From Phormidium tenue FACHB-1050 (GTDB lineage: Bacteria > Cyanobacteriota > Cyanobacteriia > Pseudanabaenales > Pseudanabaenaceae): DNA of 64,000 nt. Location: NCBI RefSeq assembly GCF_014696925.1, contig NZ_JACJQY010000004.1, forward strand, positions 162,496-226,495, read 5' to 3'. The notes beneath the pieces are model-generated. The model had not been told where the DNA came from and did no database searches. It worked only from the letters and a program-made list of their open reading frames with translations. This document shows positions 39,401 through 48,285 of this stretch, one piece after another (positions within the stretch are counted from its first letter, which is position 1; each line of letters opens with the position of its first letter). The position numbers and the translations under genes are program-made.

Positions 39401-39422
39401 TCTTTATTTTACTGCGAAGCCA

Positions 39423-39902
39423 TTAGCTTTTAGTTAATAAAACTACTGCATGAACGGCGATCGCTTCTTTCTGACCAATCGCATCCATGCCTTCGTTAGT
39501 AGTCGCCTTCACACTGACACAATCAATTGGTAAATTCATCGCTTGGGATAGGCGATCGCGCATAGCCTTAATGTGGGGTTTGAGTTTTGGGGCTTCAGCG
39601 ATCACCATCGCATCAAGATTATTCACGCTCCAACCCTGTGCGCTAATTAATTCTTGCACTTGTTGTAAGAGCATGATGCTATCGGCTCCTGCCCATTTTG
39701 GATCGGAGGGTGGGAAATAATGCCCAATATCGCCAAGGGCAAGCGCTCCCAACATTGCGTCCATGATTGCATGGGTAAGTACATCAGCATCACTATGTCC
39801 TAGTAATCCTTTTTCGTAAGGAATTTCAACTCCACCAAGGATCAGGCGGCGATCGCTAACCAGTCGGTGCAGGTCATAACCATTGCCAATGCGGATATTC
39901 AT
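39423..39902 (-). CDS. ispF: 2-C-methyl-D-erythritol 2,4-cyclodiphosphate synthase
   Basis: This enzyme of the non-mevalonate isoprenoid pathway forms the cyclic diphosphate from CDP-ME-2-phosphate. At 159 residues it is full length. Metal ligands sit in [11 protein letters not shown] (Asp10, His12) and the second histidine in [17 protein letters not shown]. The [13 protein letters not shown] loop and [17 protein letters not shown] substrate site are intact. It works upstream of the isopentenyl isomerase gene later in the window, although the two are not linked in an operon. Confidence 0.97.
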   Translation of the reverse strand: MNIRIGNGYDLHRLVSDRRLILGGVEIPYEKGLLGHSDADVLTHAIMDAMLGALALGDIGHYFPPSDPKWAGADSIMLLQQVQELISAQGWSVNNLDAMVIAEAPKLKPHIKAMRDRLSQAMNLPIDCVSVKATTNEGMDAIGQKEAIAVHAVVLLTKS

Positions 39903-40016
39903 AGATGATTAGATGCTGATTTGCTAAATTTAACTATTTACAATAGTAAGCCTATTTTAAGGCAGTGATATCTTTGACAATACAATAAGGTTAAGTTTTG
40001 AATTTTCTAATTTACC

Positions 40017-40658
40017 CTAGAACTCTACTGTTGAATCGCATTCTAAAATATCGTCATCGTCATCGACTTCTTCTCTAGACATAGTACTTAACCTTACAAC
40101 TTTCTCAAACCACATAAGAGGATTATCAAGTTCCTCACGCAATCGGAGAAAAGTTAAACCTTCACTTTCTAGAATCTCATCTCGCTTATTATCTAGTTCG
40201 CGTCTATCTTTGTGTACTCCGTAACCGTCAATCTCCACTACATACCACAAACTCCCTTTAGGAGAGCCATTGTCATGACCACAAAAAATTCCAAAGTCAA
40301 AATGTAACCCTGCAATTTCGATTTGTGGAACAAAAGCCATTGAAGATGGACCGCTCCAATAGGCAGCCCATTCCGTGAACCAGCCAGCCCACGGCTCAAC
40401 AAACCATACAGCAGGATATTTCTTCTCGTTATATTCTATCTCAGCATAACTCAGACCACTAACCCCATGTCCTGCTTGCTTTGCTGTTTGTTCAATGAAA
40501 TGATAAGCACCAATTAAATACATGATTTCAAGGGTTGACTGACACAATTTAAGAACTTCCAAGATATGTTCTACTTTATGCATTTCTGGCAGCCAAGAAT
40601 CTAAGCCAAGCATATTACGGCAAATATATCGAAGTTGATTTTCAGTGATGATTGCCAT
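40017..40658 (-). CDS. Hypothetical protein with nuclease-like C-terminal motif
   Basis: This 213-residue protein has no recognised name. Residues 110-180 show a pattern like very-short-patch-repair/DUF559-type PD-(D/E)XK folds: IEIAGLHFDFGIF (Asp121), WYVVEIDGYGVH (Glu142, Asp144), followed by a basic/acidic helix KDRRELDNKRDEIL and TFLRLREEL. The N-terminus is a helical, non-membrane region. The tail is strongly acidic (EEVDDDDDILE). A single-domain DNA endonuclease-like role is inferred from the motif only. It sits alone upstream of the xdh operon. Confidence 0.55.
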   Translation of the reverse strand: MAIITENQLRYICRNMLGLDSWLPEMHKVEHILEVLKLCQSTLEIMYLIGAYHFIEQTAKQAGHGVSGLSYAEIEYNEKKYPAVWFVEPWAGWFTEWAAYWSGPSSMAFVPQIEIAGLHFDFGIFCGHDNGSPKGSLWYVVEIDGYGVHKDRRELDNKRDEILESEGLTFLRLREELDNPLMWFEKVVRLSTMSREEVDDDDDILECDSTVEF

Positions 40659-40911
40659 TTGAATACCTTTATTGATAATTTTACTAACTAATGATTAAGT
40701 CTTGAATGGGCTATAGTCAATGATCTACTCGTAAAAGAGATCTATAGAACAGTAATTTTTCAGGTAATCGCCTTTATTGCATTAAGTTGCTGAACACAGA
40801 ATCCTAAAAGAATTAGCAAATGTATCTTGGCGCACTTTAAGCAAGCCAAATACGTTAATTAATTAAAATTGTATTCACCTGTCAAATTGTGACTCCAAAA
40901 GAGAAATTCCC

Positions 40912-42330
40912 GTGACTCAACAGGTAGCGACCATTCCCGTAACTGATTTTACGTTCACCCTCAACGGTGCAACCTCCCGTATTGAAAATATTTCCCCGTC
41001 AAAAACTTTACTCCACTACCTCCGACAAAACGGCTATGTGGGCACAAAAGAGGGTTGTGGTGATGGTGACTGCGGTGCTTGTACTGTGGCGATCATTGGT
41101 CAAGATAGTCACGGGCAGCCCCAATATCAAGCGGTGAATAGCTGCCTAGTCCCCATTGGTGCGATCGCGGGGCGCGAGGTCATTACCGCCGAAGGGATCG
41201 CCAATGGTCAATTACATCCAGTCCAAGCTGCGATGGTAGAGATGGCTGGATCGCAATGTGGCTATTGCACCCCAGGTTTCATTATGAGTATGTTTGCGGC
41301 TTACTATAATCACAGTCTCGGCGATGACATTTGTATCGAGGGAAATCTCTGTCGCTGTACGGGCTACTTACCAATCCGTAAAGCCGCGCAACTATTGGCG
41401 AAAAATAATGCTGATGATCATTTTAGTGCGGCGCTAGTTAGCAAAACTCCTGATTTGGCAGCGATCGCCTATACAGGAAGTGAGCAGCAATTTTATCGTC
41501 CCATCGAGCTAACGGAAGCCTTGCAACTACTTCAGCATTATCCTGAAGCAACATTGGTCGCAGGAGCAACGGATTTAGGGCTAGAAATGAGTTGGCATCG
41601 GCGCACCTATCCCATATTGATTTCCTTAGAGGGAATTACAGCGCTTAAACAAATCCACCAAACCGATGACTATGTGGAGATTGGGGCGGCTTTACCCCTC
41701 AGTCACATTGAAGATTTGCTGCATGGGATTTTCCCAAGTCTTGATGAAATGCTGCATTGGTTCGCGGCGCGACAGGTACGCAATCGGGCGACCCTCGGCG
41801 GTAATATTGGTACGGCTTCCCCCATTGGCGATTTGCCACCTGTGTTATTAGCCCTTGATGCGTCAGTAAAGCTGGTGGGCATTGATGGCGATCGCAGTTT
41901 ATTACTTGCAGATTTTTTCAAAAGCTATCGACAAACAGAACTAAAACAAGGTGAGATTATCCATTCTGTGAAGATTCCTAAAACGATTACTTCTGGAGCA
42001 ACAAAACGGCTTAGTCAGTCCTACAAAATTGGTAAACGTGGTACGGATGATATCAGTATCGTTGCGGCTGCTTTTGTGATTGATATTGATGATCAGCAGA
42101 ATATTATCCATGCCCGTCTCGCCTATGGTGGTGTTGCGGCAACTCCGATTCGGGCGATCGCTGTTGAAGAAATGCTCATCGGTCAACCTTGGACAATGGC
42201 AACTGTGCGATCAGTAAAGCCTGCTCTGTATGAAGTATTTACACCCTTAAGCGATCTACGTGGTAGTGCCAATTATCGCAAGATGTTAGTAGGCAATCTG
42301 TTTGAGAAGTTTTTTGTTGAACATACATAG
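40912..42330 (+). CDS. xdhA: Xanthine dehydrogenase small subunit (FeS/FAD)
   Basis: This 472-residue subunit passes electrons from the molybdenum centre to FAD. The N-terminal plant-type [2Fe-2S] cluster uses Cys49, Cys54, Cys57 (EGCGDGDCGAC) and Cys78. The second, helical [2Fe-2S] domain has SQCGYCTPGF and NLCRCTGYLPI. The FAD domain follows with EATLVAGATDLGLEM, ATLGGNIGTASPIGDL and a CO-dehydrogenase-type C-terminus. The start is a GTG. It is the first gene of xdhABC, so the operon is probably involved in using purines as a nitrogen source. Confidence 0.93.
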   Translation: MTQQVATIPVTDFTFTLNGATSRIENISPSKTLLHYLRQNGYVGTKEGCGDGDCGACTVAIIGQDSHGQPQYQAVNSCLVPIGAIAGREVITAEGIANGQLHPVQAAMVEMAGSQCGYCTPGFIMSMFAAYYNHSLGDDICIEGNLCRCTGYLPIRKAAQLLAKNNADDHFSAALVSKTPDLAAIAYTGSEQQFYRPIELTEALQLLQHYPEATLVAGATDLGLEMSWHRRTYPILISLEGITALKQIHQTDDYVEIGAALPLSHIEDLLHGIFPSLDEMLHWFAARQVRNRATLGGNIGTASPIGDLPPVLLALDASVKLVGIDGDRSLLLADFFKSYRQTELKQGEIIHSVKIPKTITSGATKRLSQSYKIGKRGTDDISIVAAAFVIDIDDQQNIIHARLAYGGVAATPIRAIAVEEMLIGQPWTMATVRSVKPALYEVFTPLSDLRGSANYRKMLVGNLFEKFFVEHT

Positions 42331-42356
42331 CAGTTGAAGCTTCGCTTCAACTGCTA
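42328..42356. repeat. Palindrome with GCTTCGC apex inside the xdh operon
   Basis: Perfect 13-base arms TAGCAGTTGAAGC surround TTC, starting with the xdhA stop codon itself. The apex heptamer is GCTTCGC. It may attenuate or stabilise the xdh mRNA between the first two genes. Confidence 0.8.
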
Positions 42357-42393
42357 CCTTGTGGATTCTTTGTAGGTATGGAAGGAATAGAAA

Positions 42394-44724
42394 ATGACGA
42401 TTACCGATCAGAAAGTTAGTAACCAGAAAAGCCATGAAAGCGCCGTTGGTCATGTCAGTGGCAAGGCTGTCTATACTGATGACCAGAGATTACCCGCAGG
42501 AATGTTATCGCTCTATCCTGTGCTGTCTCCCCATGCCCGTGCCAAAATCACCAAACTCGACTGTACTGCCGCCTATGAAGTCGCTGGTTTAGTCACAATT
42601 CTTACGGCTGATGATATATCTGGGGAGAATAATACGGGTGTGATTATTCACGATGAAGTGATGCTGCCAACACATGAAGTAAGCTACTGGGGACAGGTAG
42701 TAGTTTGGGCAGTCGGCGAAACTGAAGAAGCAGCTCGTCAAGGAGCCGCCAAAGTAATTGTCGAATATGAACCTTTACCCGCAATTCTCAGTATTCAAGA
42801 AGCGATCGCTGCTGATAGTTATCATCTCGACAAACGGGTAATCAAACGTGGTGAACCTGATACGGCTCTCCAAAATAGCGATCGCACGCTCCAAGGTGAA
42901 CTAGAAGTAGGTGGACAGGATCATTTCTATCTAGAGACCCATACCAGTTGGGTAGTTCCCGATGGTGAAAATGGCTACAAGGTCTATAGCTCGACGCAGC
43001 ATCCTAGCGAAACTCAAGTAATCGTGGCAAGGGTTTTAGGCTTGCCCAATAGTCATGTCGTTGTTACCTGTCTGCGGATGGGGGGCGCATTTGGCGGTAA
43101 AGAATCTCAGGCTAACCCCTTTGCGGCGGCGGCGGCTGTAGCCGCCCATAAAACTGGCCGCCCAGCAAGAGTCAGCCTGCGCCGACATCAAGACATGATC
43201 GTTACAGGCAAGCGGCATAATTTTTTGGGTAAATACCAAGTGGGCTTTACTAATGAGGGGCTAATTACGGCGATAAAAGCTGAGCTATATGCTGAGGGTG
43301 GTTGGAGTCTAGACCTCTCGCCGCCTGTATTGATGAGAGCGATGATGCATATCGACAATGCCTACTATGTTCCCCATTTGGAAGTACAGGGATGGATTGC
43401 CAAGACTAATCGGGTATCGAATACGGCTTATCGTGGTTTTGGCGGTCCCCAAGGGATGATCGTCTGTGAAGAAATCATCGATCGCGTAGCACGCACTCTT
43501 GGGTTGCCACCCGAAGTAGTCCGCGAACGGAACTTCTATCATGGCACTGGCGAAACTAGCACCACCCATTACGGACAGGATATTGTCCATAACCGTATCG
43601 CTCGCGTATGGACAGAAGCTAAAGAGAAATCGCATTTTAGCGATCGCCAAGCTGAGATTGCTCAGTTCAATCAGACTAGTGCTTACAAAAAGCGCGGCAT
43701 TGCCATTACACCCGTTAAGTTTGGCATTTCCTTTAACAAAACTGAATATAACCAAGCAGGCGCATTGGTGCTGATTTACACTGACGGCAGCATTCAGGTA
43801 AATCACGGTGGTACAGAAATGGGACAGGGACTGCATACAAAGATGCTCCAAGTTGCGGCAAAGTCCCTCGGTGTCAAGCTTGAGCGCTTTCGGATCATGC
43901 CCACCAGTACCGATAAGGTTCCCAATACATCGGCAACAGCTGCTTCTAGTGGTTCCGATCTCAATGGACAAGCGGTCAAGGCAGCCTGTGAGACTCTCCG
44001 TAACCGCATGGCAACCGTTGCTGCAAAAATGCTCAATCTCGATGCCCCTGAAGACCTTGTTTTCGAGGATGATTGGATTTATTGCCGCACCTACCCCAGC
44101 GCCAGAATTGCTTTTGATGAAGTCGTAAAACGCACCTACAGCGATCGCATCAGTCTTTCTGCAAATGGCTTCTATCGCACGCCGAATATTTTTTGGGATG
44201 CCAAGCTAAATAAAGGTCGCCCCTTCTATTATTTCTCCTATGGAACGGCTGTCAGTGAAGTGGAAGTCGATGGATTTACAGGAACATTCAAGTTGAGAAG
44301 AGTGGATCTTGTTCAAGATGTAGGCGAATCGATTAATCCATTACTAGACAAAGGACAAATCGAAGGTGGTTTTGTGCAGGGTATGGGCTGGCTGACGATG
44401 GAGGAATTGGTCTGGAATGACCAAGGACGCTTACTCACCTTTGCCCCTAGCACTTACAAAATCCCCACTGTTAGCGAAGTTCCCGAACATTTTCATGTAC
44501 ATCTACTGGAAAGAGCCGCCCAAGACGGTGTGATTTTTGGCAGTAAAGCGATTGGGGAGCCGCCATTTATGTTGGCGATGTCAGTCAGAGAAGCAATTCG
44601 TAATGCTGTCGCCGCCTTTGGCAATGCGAACCAAGTATCTTTGGCTATTCCCGCAACTCCAGAAGCTACCCTCTGGGCAATTGAAACTGTGAAATCAGAT
44701 TCTCTCACTGCGGTAAAAGCCTGA
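42394..44724 (+). CDS. xdhB: Xanthine dehydrogenase molybdopterin-binding subunit
   Basis: This 776-residue catalytic subunit carries the molybdopterin cofactor and hydroxylates hypoxanthine/xanthine. It shows the N-terminal GHVSGKAVYTDD, the GGAFGGKESQ, YRGFGGPQG, GTEMGQGLHTK and VGESINPLLDKGQIEGGF cofactor-binding motifs, and the active-site glutamate in GSKAIGEPPFMLA near residue 735. The length matches bacterial XdhB. It is 3 bases upstream of xdhC, indicating co-translation. Confidence 0.93.
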   Translation: MTITDQKVSNQKSHESAVGHVSGKAVYTDDQRLPAGMLSLYPVLSPHARAKITKLDCTAAYEVAGLVTILTADDISGENNTGVIIHDEVMLPTHEVSYWGQVVVWAVGETEEAARQGAAKVIVEYEPLPAILSIQEAIAADSYHLDKRVIKRGEPDTALQNSDRTLQGELEVGGQDHFYLETHTSWVVPDGENGYKVYSSTQHPSETQVIVARVLGLPNSHVVVTCLRMGGAFGGKESQANPFAAAAAVAAHKTGRPARVSLRRHQDMIVTGKRHNFLGKYQVGFTNEGLITAIKAELYAEGGWSLDLSPPVLMRAMMHIDNAYYVPHLEVQGWIAKTNRVSNTAYRGFGGPQGMIVCEEIIDRVARTLGLPPEVVRERNFYHGTGETSTTHYGQDIVHNRIARVWTEAKEKSHFSDRQAEIAQFNQTSAYKKRGIAITPVKFGISFNKTEYNQAGALVLIYTDGSIQVNHGGTEMGQGLHTKMLQVAAKSLGVKLERFRIMPTSTDKVPNTSATAASSGSDLNGQAVKAACETLRNRMATVAAKMLNLDAPEDLVFEDDWIYCRTYPSARIAFDEVVKRTYSDRISLSANGFYRTPNIFWDAKLNKGRPFYYFSYGTAVSEVEVDGFTGTFKLRRVDLVQDVGESINPLLDKGQIEGGFVQGMGWLTMEELVWNDQGRLLTFAPSTYKIPTVSEVPEHFHVHLLERAAQDGVIFGSKAIGEPPFMLAMSVREAIRNAVAAFGNANQVSLAIPATPEATLWAIETVKSDSLTAVKA

Positions 44725-44727
44725 CCT

Positions 44728-45693
44728 ATGATTTACGAAGATCTTCTAATCGCCCTTAGTCAAGGGGCGGTGGTTGTTGCGACCATAATTAATGCCAAAG
44801 GATCAGTACCAAGAGAAGTGGGCGCGAAAATGCTCATTACCAGCGATCGCTGCATTGATACTATCGGTGGTGGAGCAGGAGAAGCGAAGGTAATCTCTCA
44901 AGCAAGAGAAGTTTTACAAAGTGGCAAGAAAACACTGGTAGAAATTGACCTTACAGGTGCGCCCAATCGTCAGACTGAGGGGATTTGTGGCGGATGGATG
45001 CAGATCTTGTTAGAGCGCTGGCATGGAGAAGAAGCGATCGCGCTCGTTCAGCAGATAATTACAGAATTAAAATTGGGGCGATCGCCTACTTTGGTTACTT
45101 CTTTTGGTGATGCACATCCATACTTGATTAAGGAAAAAGGAGAAGGGAAAAAGGAGAAGGAATCGGAGGTTTTTATAGAAGTTTTGGAGCCTGCACCGAT
45201 GCTGCTGATCGTGGGTGCGGGGCATGTGGGGGAACAACTTGCTAAGGTTGCAGATTTGGTCGGCTTTCGGGTTGCGATTCAGGACGATCGTCCTGAATGG
45301 GCAAATCTAGAACGATATCCTCAAGCAGCATTCATTTATTCACATATCGATCAAGCTTTAACCGAATTATCAAATCATGGCTCTCTCTATGTTGCGCTAG
45401 TCACAAGAGGCTATCGTTATGATTTGGAAGCTCTAACCGCTTTACTCAATCGCGATTTACCCTGTTCCTATATCGGGATGATTGGTAGCGATCGCCGAGT
45501 TAAGGAGGTTCTTGATCAAGTTAAACAAATGGGAATCTCCACTGAGAAATTACAATTTGTTTATGCTCCCATTGGTTTAGATATTGGTGCGCTAACACCT
45601 GCGGAGATAGCCGTCAGCATTAGTGCAGAGTTAATCATGTTGCGGCGTGGCGGCACTGGGCGATCGCTATCGGTGAGTTTGCGTAATTTTTAA
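44728..45693 (+). CDS. xdhC: XdhC, molybdenum cofactor insertion protein
   Basis: XdhC binds and sulfurates or delivers the molybdopterin cofactor to the large subunit. At 321 residues it contains VVATIINAKGSVPREVGAKM, the cysteine motif GICGGWMQ, a Rossmann-like ADP part LLIVGAGHVGEQLAKVA and IGSDRRVKEVL. It is the third gene of the operon, separated by 3 bases from xdhB. A charged linker (EKGEGKKEKESE) lies between the domains. Confidence 0.9.
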   Translation: MIYEDLLIALSQGAVVVATIINAKGSVPREVGAKMLITSDRCIDTIGGGAGEAKVISQAREVLQSGKKTLVEIDLTGAPNRQTEGICGGWMQILLERWHGEEAIALVQQIITELKLGRSPTLVTSFGDAHPYLIKEKGEGKKEKESEVFIEVLEPAPMLLIVGAGHVGEQLAKVADLVGFRVAIQDDRPEWANLERYPQAAFIYSHIDQALTELSNHGSLYVALVTRGYRYDLEALTALLNRDLPCSYIGMIGSDRRVKEVLDQVKQMGISTEKLQFVYAPIGLDIGALTPAEIAVSISAELIMLRRGGTGRSLSVSLRNF

Positions 45694-45758
45694 AATATTT
45701 TGTTTAGTGCCGTTTATTAAAAAGCTGAGATAATTTAGCTTAGTTACTCACTAACTTT

Positions 45759-46973
45759 ATGAGCGATCGCCTGTCAAGCTACATCGACCAAACAACGGAC
45801 AAAAATTCGGAAATCTCAAATCTATGTCATTCCTTAGAAGGTTGCGTGTTGGTTGTAGATGACAACCCCACTAACTTGAGTGTGTTAGTGAATTTATTAC
45901 GGGATGTGGGGCTGCGGGTCTTAGTAGCAACTGATGGCGAAAGTGCGATCGAGCAGATTACATATATTAAGCCCGATCTGATTTTGTTAGATGTAATGAT
46001 GCCTGGAATTGATGGCTTTGAGACTTGCCAACGCCTCAAGGCAAATTCTGAAACTGTCAAGATTCCAATTATTTTTATGACGGCTCTTTCGGAAACTGTG
46101 GACAAAGTGCGTGGTTTATCTCTGGGGGCAGTGGACTATGTGACTAAGCCCTTTGAACATGAAGAAGTATTAGTCAGGATTCGTACCCATTTAACGATCG
46201 CCAAACAACGCCAAACCATCGAGTCTCAAAATCTTGATTTGCAAGCTGAAATTGCTGAACGCAAGCGTGCTGAAGAATCTCTAACGATTTTTCTCCATGC
46301 AGTTTCCCATGACTTGCGAAATCCTGTGACGGGCTTGATCATGGTGTTAGATAATTTGGCTAAAACTACAAGTAGTTCAGAGTCAAATATTCTGCTATCC
46401 CGTACAACACTGGAGCGAATGCAACAAAGTGGCGATCGCCAGCTAGCTTTAATTAATTCGTTACTAGAGTCCCATGTGAATGATGTTCATGGAATTATCA
46501 TTCATCCTCAACCTGTAGTCATTAGCCAAGTCATTCAATCAGCGATTGACGATCTTCAACCACTTTTAGATAAAGAAGAGACAGAAATCAATTTACAAGT
46601 TTCGCTCGATCTACCTCTTGCTCTGGTTGATGAGGCTCATGTCTGTAGAGTTTTCCAAAATCTAATTGCTAATGCGATTAAGCACAATCCTCCTAACCTT
46701 AAACTCACGATTTCCGCAGAGATCAGCGATGCAAAAACAATGCTCTGCACAGTTGCTGACAATGGCGCGGGCATGACCAGCGCTCAAAGCGAGAATTTGT
46801 TTGAGCTTTATGCTCAAGGAAAAGACCACAGTAGACTCAATCGGCGATCGCTTAGTCTTGGCTTAGGTTTATACATTTGTCGTCAGATTGTCCAAGCTCA
46901 TGGAGGTGCGATCGGGGTCGTCGGTGAACCAAATATCGGTTCTCAGTTCTGGTTTACGTTACCAATTGCTTAG
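45759..46973 (+). CDS. Response regulator-histidine kinase hybrid
   Basis: This 404-residue signal transducer starts with a receiver domain whose phospho-acceptor is Asp78 (ILLDVMMPGIDGF, with VTKPF after it). A coiled linker ends in HisKA with His184 in AVSHDLRNPVTGL. The HATPase follows: N-box NLIANAIKHN, G1 DNGAGM and G2 GLGLGLYICRQIV. This receiver-first arrangement is common in cyanobacteria and relays signals between phosphorelay proteins. No membrane or input domain is present, so the input comes from another kinase. The output partner is unknown. Confidence 0.93.
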   Translation: MSDRLSSYIDQTTDKNSEISNLCHSLEGCVLVVDDNPTNLSVLVNLLRDVGLRVLVATDGESAIEQITYIKPDLILLDVMMPGIDGFETCQRLKANSETVKIPIIFMTALSETVDKVRGLSLGAVDYVTKPFEHEEVLVRIRTHLTIAKQRQTIESQNLDLQAEIAERKRAEESLTIFLHAVSHDLRNPVTGLIMVLDNLAKTTSSSESNILLSRTTLERMQQSGDRQLALINSLLESHVNDVHGIIIHPQPVVISQVIQSAIDDLQPLLDKEETEINLQVSLDLPLALVDEAHVCRVFQNLIANAIKHNPPNLKLTISAEISDAKTMLCTVADNGAGMTSAQSENLFELYAQGKDHSRLNRRSLSLGLGLYICRQIVQAHGGAIGVVGEPNIGSQFWFTLPIA

Positions 46974-47061
46974 TAATGGTGTTCTCTCTCTGCCTTTGTC
47001 TCTGCGCTTTAAAATACACTATAGCAGTGCAAGAGATAGCTAGGACAAATCAAAACCCAAG

Positions 47062-47137
47062 AATCGAGTGGCGGCGCTTCGCGCCGCCACTCGATTCTTA
47101 GGTTTTATGTCCTAAGCAAAACTTGCTTTGCTATATT
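47062..47137. repeat. Dispersed palindromic element, copy 2
   Basis: This copy shares 74 of 76 bases with 6687-6762 (palindrome AATCGAGTGGCGGCGC-TTC... plus tail). Here its last seven bases supply the end of the diguanylate cyclase gene, including the TAG stop codon at 47131-47133. Confidence 0.9.
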
Positions 47138-48285
47138 GCGATCGCTACTTGGTTACGTCCATTTCTCTTGGCTGCATAGAGAGCATGGTCAGCCGCCGTA
47201 ATTAAGCTCTCCAGCGAATTGCCATGTTGACGGATGACGGCAATTCCTAAACTGATTGTAATTTGAATGTTTGTTGGTGCGGGATTTGTCTCTACATACG
47301 AGCGTAATCGCTCAGCGATCTCATGAGCCTGATCGAGGGCTGTATCAGGTAATAAAATCAAAAACTCTTCACCGCCCCAACGACTCGCTGAATCTATTTG
47401 ACGCATTTTGGTTTGCAGAATTTGAGCAAGATGAACCAGCACCATATCACCGCCATCATGTCCATAGACATCATTAACCCGCTTAAAGAAATCGACATCA
47501 ATTAAAATAAGTGCAAAGGAGCGATCGCTACGATGAAAATAATTCATGGCAATCTCAAGCTGATGCATCATTGCTCGTCGATTAAGTAACCGAGTTAGCA
47601 CATCAGTATTAGCGGCAACTTTCAAATCATAGAAAAGCCTCTGACAGACCATCATAATAAATCCAGCCGTCAATAGAAATGTGAATACAAACAACACAAC
47701 TAAGGTGTAAGCATTGATATCATGAGAAAGAAATAAATTTTTTGGCGGATTTCTTGCTAAACCAACAATTCTGGCAACTAATGATACTAATAAAGCAATC
47801 AGCACGCTTGCCAAGAATCTGGATGATCCAATAAAACTCTTATGAGGTGTAGTTAGTAAGCAGTATGCAGATATTGAGAAAATAATTATTTGAAAACCAG
47901 TTTGATTAATACTTTTAAATATATAAATATCATTGAAAACAAATAAATATGATTGAACACAAATGAACAAAAGATTAATTATAAATAGATAACTAAGTCT
48001 AATTTTTTTATCTGTAAATTGAGAAATTCCGACACAAGAAATGGAAGTACCAACGAAAAGGAAAATCCCCGCTATAAGTAATGTCAAGGAGTAATTGAAA
48101 ACCTTGCTTAAGCTTAGTAAATAGCCAATTGTTGTAAATAACCTACCTATCGCATAGGTATTGATTCCGCGATATTGATTTACCAACAAGCTTAAGAAAC
48201 CCAGTATCAATAATTGCAAAGCCGCATCAATACCCAGCATGAAGCTCATTGTCTGAATGTCAAGATTTACCAAGCTTGTAAACAT
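47131..48285 (-). CDS. Membrane-bound GGDEF diguanylate cyclase
   Basis: This 384-residue c-di-GMP synthase has an N-terminal membrane region of about seven helices (residues 15-215) and a C-terminal GGDEF domain. The active site is RWGGEEFLIL (GGEEF at about 304-308) and the RxxD inhibitory site (RQID, five residues before GG) is present, so product feedback is expected. DTDVLTRL-like NTDVLTRLLNRRAM opens the domain. Its start overlaps bioF by 19 bases, an unusual neighbour. Confidence 0.9.
   Translation of the reverse strand: MFTSLVNLDIQTMSFMLGIDAALQLLILGFLSLLVNQYRGINTYAIGRLFTTIGYLLSLSKVFNYSLTLLIAGIFLFVGTSISCVGISQFTDKKIRLSYLFIINLLFICVQSYLFVFNDIYIFKSINQTGFQIIIFSISAYCLLTTPHKSFIGSSRFLASVLIALLVSLVARIVGLARNPPKNLFLSHDINAYTLVVLFVFTFLLTAGFIMMVCQRLFYDLKVAANTDVLTRLLNRRAMMHQLEIAMNYFHRSDRSFALILIDVDFFKRVNDVYGHDGGDMVLVHLAQILQTKMRQIDSASRWGGEEFLILLPDTALDQAHEIAERLRSYVETNPAPTNIQITISLGIAVIRQHGNSLESLITAADHALYAAKRNGRNQVAIAI

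Noticed and set aside
40659..40911. NtcA-type nitrogen-control site (GTA-N8-TAC) upstream of xdhABC
   Set aside because: No sequence in the leader fits the consensus spacing, so none is reported.
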